From a virus, in IMG/VR virus record IMGVR_UViG_3300001213_000163, positions 1-22,442 of that record: a DNA stretch of 22,442 nt, one strand, 5' to 3'. The position numbers and the translations under genes were made by a program. Below the pieces are notes generated by a model. The model saw only the letters and a list, made by a program, of their open reading frames with translations, did no database searches and was not told the DNA's origin. The first letter of the stretch is position 1. Each line of letters begins with the position of its first letter. Shown here piece by piece: positions 20,257 to 22,442 of the stretch.

Positions 20257-20897
20257 TCCCAGTCTCCTTCCGGGTGACGCGCCCGCCATCTCGCCTCGGA
20301 TGGCAGCGCATTTATCACTTCATCTACGCTCGCGGCCCGCTCATACTTCCTAAGCTCCCGCGCCCTTTCGATGCGCCACTGCTTGGCAATTCGACACTCG
20401 GCCGAACAAAGCCAATTACGCTTCGTTACGGGAGAAAACTTTTTCCCGCATTCCTGGCACTCGCGCTCTGGCAGCATCTGCGAATGCACTAGCCGCCTCG
20501 CTTCCGCCTCACTGTCGAGTTCGGCCTGTTTCCGGCACGTTGGCGAGCAATACTTCTGTTGCCTGTATCCAACAAATTCCGTCTCGCATACTGGGCATTT
20601 GCCCGGCACTTGAGGGGCGCCCCTGCCCGACACGCTTGCTCGCGCGGAAGCTACGCGATCAATGGTTGCGCGCACCCGGCACACCAGAGAACAGAACGTC
20701 TGCCGCCCCTTCAGCGGAACAAACTGCGTGCCGCAAATGCATCGCAGAGTCGGCCTTGGGTCTTGCTCCCTAATCTGCCGCCGAGCCTCCCTCTGCTGTT
20801 CCAATGAGTGATTGACACGGCATTCAACGGAGCAGTATCGCTGGTTTGGCGTCGGAACAAACGACTTTCCGCACGTGCATGTTTTGTGGTGTTTCAC
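20253..20897 (-). CDS. Protein with four tandem zinc-ribbon modules (214 aa)
   Basis: GTG 20897 has GGAGG seven bases upstream and overlaps the upstream stop (GTGA). Four similar modules follow each other, each with a CxC or CxxC knuckle, a Phe, a basic loop and a C-x3-C knuckle. Their cysteines are 7/9/22/26, 53/55/69/73, 101/104/117/121 and 147/150/164/168. Each module ends with a (Y/F/L)CSxxCR signature and is linked by a charged helix of about 25 residues. The protein is a chain of zinc ribbons that could wrap DNA or RNA or serve as a protein scaffold. Single modules of this kind are known in nucleases and phage proteins; I know no named family with four. Confidence 0.8.
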   Translation of the reverse strand: MKHHKTCTCGKSFVPTPNQRYCSVECRVNHSLEQQREARRQIREQDPRPTLRCICGTQFVPLKGRQTFCSLVCRVRATIDRVASARASVSGRGAPQVPGKCPVCETEFVGYRQQKYCSPTCRKQAELDSEAEARRLVHSQMLPERECQECGKKFSPVTKRNWLCSAECRIAKQWRIERARELRKYERAASVDEVINALPSEARWRARHPEGDWD

Positions 20898-21181
20898 CTG
20901 ACCACCTCCCACACCGTAGCCCGCCGTCCCGTGCGTGTCGGCCACGTCCGTCCCGTGTCGCGCACTAGGCCACGGTTCACTAGTTCGATCCGCCGGGGAC
21001 GCTCGGTCGATGGGTTCATGCCGAGGGCCACTTGGATCTCATCGTCCGTCGCGCCGCCGCGCTCGATCAGGAACTGAAGCACGCGCGAGCGTTCGTTGTC
21101 GTGGCGTAGCTCGGCAGCGACAGCTGCCTCCATCGAGGTGTCGCTGTGGCGCTGGTAGGGGAGCGACATCTGCGCGCTCAC
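20894..21181 (-). CDS. Winged-helix DNA-binding protein (95 aa)
   Basis: GTG 21181 overlaps the upstream stop (GTGA); a Met four codons later is possible. The N-terminal 25 residues (QRHSDTSMEAAVAAE) are flexible. Residues about 30-95 are a winged helix, RSRVLQFLIERGGATDDEIQ, then VALGMNPSTERPRRIELVNR, GLVRDTGRTWPTRTGRRATV and WEVV. The helix set and the GLVxDxG...TxxGRxAxVW wing are characteristic of a small phage family. It probably regulates phage genes, though no operator is evident. It lies upstream of the zinc and replication genes. Confidence 0.82.
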   Translation of the reverse strand: MSAQMSLPYQRHSDTSMEAAVAAELRHDNERSRVLQFLIERGGATDDEIQVALGMNPSTERPRRIELVNRGLVRDTGRTWPTRTGRRATVWEVVR

Positions 21182-21321
21182 TTCTTCTGCCTCAGTTCGT
21201 CGGCCTGCGCCTCGGTCAGCCGGCAGACGTTGCACGCCCGGCCCTTCGACCACACCTTGCCGCAGAGGCAGATCCAAAGCTGCGGCTTGCTGGCGAGATA
21301 CGGCGCACGCGGGTTAGCCAC
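21178..21321 (-). CDS. Zinc-knuckle micro-protein (47 aa)
   Basis: GTG 21321 overlaps the end of the upstream gene by eight bases, with GAGG upstream. The product begins VANPRAPYLASKPQLWICLC and continues GKVWSKGRACNVC, giving C18, C20, C30 and C33, a CxC-x9-CxxC zinc site. It ends with a charged helix (EAQADELRQKK). The small ribbon resembles one module of the 214-aa protein two genes downstream. Function unknown. Confidence 0.68.
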   Translation of the reverse strand: MANPRAPYLASKPQLWICLCGKVWSKGRACNVCRLTEAQADELRQKK

Positions 21322-21412
21322 GGGAGCCTCGCTTGATCGTCTGGCACGCCCAGGACAGCGCCACGGCAAGCCCGACAGCCGCGAGCAATCCAACCACCTC
21401 GTACCACCGCAC
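21314..21412 (-). CDS. Single-span membrane micro-protein (32 aa)
   Basis: GTG 21412 begins five bases after the upstream stop, and the end overlaps the next gene by eight bases. The product VRWYEVVGLLAAVGLAVALS continues WACQTIKRGSRG. It is one hydrophobic helix of about 17 residues preceded by aromatics and followed by a basic tail. The ribosome site is weak. Tiling and composition support a real gene, one of three consecutive membrane peptides. Function unknown. Confidence 0.52.
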   Translation of the reverse strand: MRWYEVVGLLAAVGLAVALSWACQTIKRGSRG

Positions 21413-21417
21413 TTGGC

Positions 21418-21609
21418 CTACCACGCGAGCACCACGAACAGCACAGCAGCCACCGCGCACCAGAGGAACGAAACCAGCAGCGTCCCGAGGATCTCGTTCT
21501 CCGCGCGGATCCACCAGCGGTCAAAGCGGCGGAGTAGGATCGGCCAACGATGCTGCCGGTACGGGCGCAGCAACTGGAGACGGCGAGCGAACGGCGGTGT
21601 CTCGATCAC
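21418..21609 (-). CDS. Small membrane protein with basic N-terminus (63 aa)
   Basis: GTG 21609 has GGAGGG a few bases upstream and overlaps the upstream stop (GTGA). Residues 1-38 are basic and aromatic (FARRLQLLRPYRQHRWPILL, RRFDRWWIRAE). Residues about 41-63 form one membrane helix (ILGTLLVSFLWCAVAAVLFV). The basic part should face the cytoplasm, with the C-terminus out. It may anchor to DNA or nucleotides near the membrane or interfere with a host membrane process; neither can be shown. Confidence 0.6.
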   Translation of the reverse strand: MIETPPFARRLQLLRPYRQHRWPILLRRFDRWWIRAENEILGTLLVSFLWCAVAAVLFVVLAW

Positions 21610-21713
21610 TTCTCCCTCCGATCCAAGATAGCCAGCCCGACCCACAGCGTCAGCGAGATGCCGGCGAGCAGGCCAACACAGCAGCCCCACACGAACGCCG
21701 TCCAGATGGTCAT
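21606..21713 (-). CDS. Single-span membrane micro-protein (35 aa)
   Basis: ATG 21713 overlaps the stop of the PAPS-reductase-like gene (ATGA), and its TGA overlaps the next GTG. The product MTIWTAFVWGCCVGLLAGIS continues LTLWVGLAILDRREK. It is one hydrophobic helix of about 25 residues with a charged tail. Exact overlaps at both ends and a coherent membrane pattern support it. Function is unknown. Confidence 0.58.
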   Translation of the reverse strand: MTIWTAFVWGCCVGLLAGISLTLWVGLAILDRREK

Positions 21714-22442
21714 GATGCCTCCTTGGCGAGACGCGCATGGCGCATCGCCCGGAAACGTTGCCACGCTTCGGACTTCGGCTGGGCCTGCCCAAGCCCCTTA
21801 CACCAGTAGTCGTTTCGTAGAAGCACACGGCACATTCGCCGCCATGAGGGCGCCCAACACTTGGCTTCAAGCTCGGGCGGTGCTTCCTCGGGAATCACCC
21901 CGTACCCGCGATCATGCCAACCGCTGATGAACTTCTTGAAGCGGAATACGTAATGCTCCCGCGTTTTCTTCGGCATGGTCTGAAGTAGAAGATTGCAGAA
22001 GCTACGCCACGTATGATTGCTCGGCTTCGTAACCTTGTTGTATCCCGTGATGTTCCCCGTCTCTTCGATGTAGAGTGCGCCAGAATTGGCCCCATTGACG
22101 CGGCCCACGAGTTTGAACCACGTCTGCGGCTCGAGGATGTGATAGAGCCACAAGCCGCGTCTCTGGTCGTCCCCGAATGGCTGACACAACCGCTGATGCT
22201 TGAGAGGAACGCCGGCCATTTGCATCTTGTCGTAGATGCGGTTATGTGACTTGTACGGATACATCGCGTGATAGCGCCAGATGTCCTCGGTTAGCCAGTC
22301 ATAGATCGGATAGACGTTGTAGGTGTCTGCCACGATCTTCGTTGTCCACCTTTGGCCCTGAAACATCAGATCACGCTTTTCCCACGTCGCCACCGCGCAG
22401 TAACGATGGAGGCTTTCCTGCGCGCGAATCCCGATGAAGCCG
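21710..22442 (-). CDS. DUF3440 / PAPS-reductase-family protein, N-terminus outside the window
   Basis: Reading is open to the window edge, so about 243 C-terminal residues are visible and the start is missing. It begins GFIGIRAQESLHRYCAVATW, the C-terminal GIRAxES signature of the PP-loop/PAPS-reductase fold. The DUF3440 region follows, with YPIYDWLTEDIWRYHAMYPY, HNRIYDKMQMAGVPLKHQRL, QPFGDDQRRGLWLYHILEP and FKLVGRVNGANSG. Relatives include IbrA and phage auxiliary metabolism proteins whose N-terminal half binds ATP. The reaction in phages is unproven; sulfur transfer or nucleotide modification is possible. Next come three membrane peptides. Confidence 0.88.
   Translation of the reverse strand, partial: GFIGIRAQESLHRYCAVATWEKRDLMFQGQRWTTKIVADTYNVYPIYDWLTEDIWRYHAMYPYKSHNRIYDKMQMAGVPLKHQRLCQPFGDDQRRGLWLYHILEPQTWFKLVGRVNGANSGALYIEETGNITGYNKVTKPSNHTWRSFCNLLLQTMPKKTREHYVFRFKKFISGWHDRGYGVIPEEAPPELEAKCWAPSWRRMCRVLLRNDYWCKGLGQAQPKSEAWQRFRAMRHARLAKEAS

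Noticed and set aside
1-22442. CRISPR array, tRNA, rRNA, insertion sequence, integrase or attachment site
   Set aside because: No regularly spaced repeats, cloverleaf-like sequence, transposase or integrase motif was seen. Repeats found are gene-junction or coding repeats. A computational tRNA search would be needed to exclude degenerate tRNAs.

Overview
The window is a GC-rich segment of a tailed bacteriophage genome (Caudoviricetes) with a P22-type head module. The evidence is the gene order small terminase, large terminase, P22-like portal, scaffold, coat, and a GH19 endolysin of the kind used by phages of Gram-negative hosts. No host chromosome gene, integrase, tRNA, IS element or CRISPR array was seen. 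Whether it is a free phage, prophage or metagenomic contig cannot be told from the sequence. A Gram-negative host is inferred from the endolysin, a spanin-like membrane coiled-coil protein and Sec-type signal peptides.

Almost everything is on the minus strand, so transcription runs from high to low coordinates. Genes are packed head to tail with 1-14 nt overlaps (ATGA, GTGA, TGATG, TAATG), and GTG starts are very common. Several real genes are only 28-59 codons long and show up mainly because they tile these junctions exactly.

Right block (22442 to 15754): a DUF3440/PAPS-reductase-like protein (cut by the edge), three tiny membrane proteins, a zinc-ribbon peptide, a winged-helix protein, a protein with four tandem zinc-ribbon modules, another zinc-finger protein, an HNH endonuclease, a lambda-O-like replication initiator with an origin-like repeat cluster inside its gene, a helicase-loader-like protein, then many small genes of unknown function. 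Four successive gene junctions among the small genes carry the same 21-bp sequence.

Centre (about 14617-15753): the only plus-strand unit. It has a consensus sigma70 promoter, two small genes and an intrinsic terminator. It is flanked by a divergent intergenic region with three abutting palindromes and a convergent region with a 24-bp near-perfect inverted repeat and further hairpins.

Left block (14616 to 1): lysis genes (GH19 endolysin, holin candidate, spanin candidate, a 28-aa membrane peptide). Next comes an unusual run of secreted proteins, four of them with near-identical signal peptides, including a tail-fibre-like protein and a LamG lectin-like protein. It ends with terminase, a fibre-like structural protein, portal, a poorly understood hairpin-rich stretch, an excisionase-like HTH protein, scaffold and the first 39 codons of the coat gene. 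Tail assembly genes and most replication enzymes lie outside the window.
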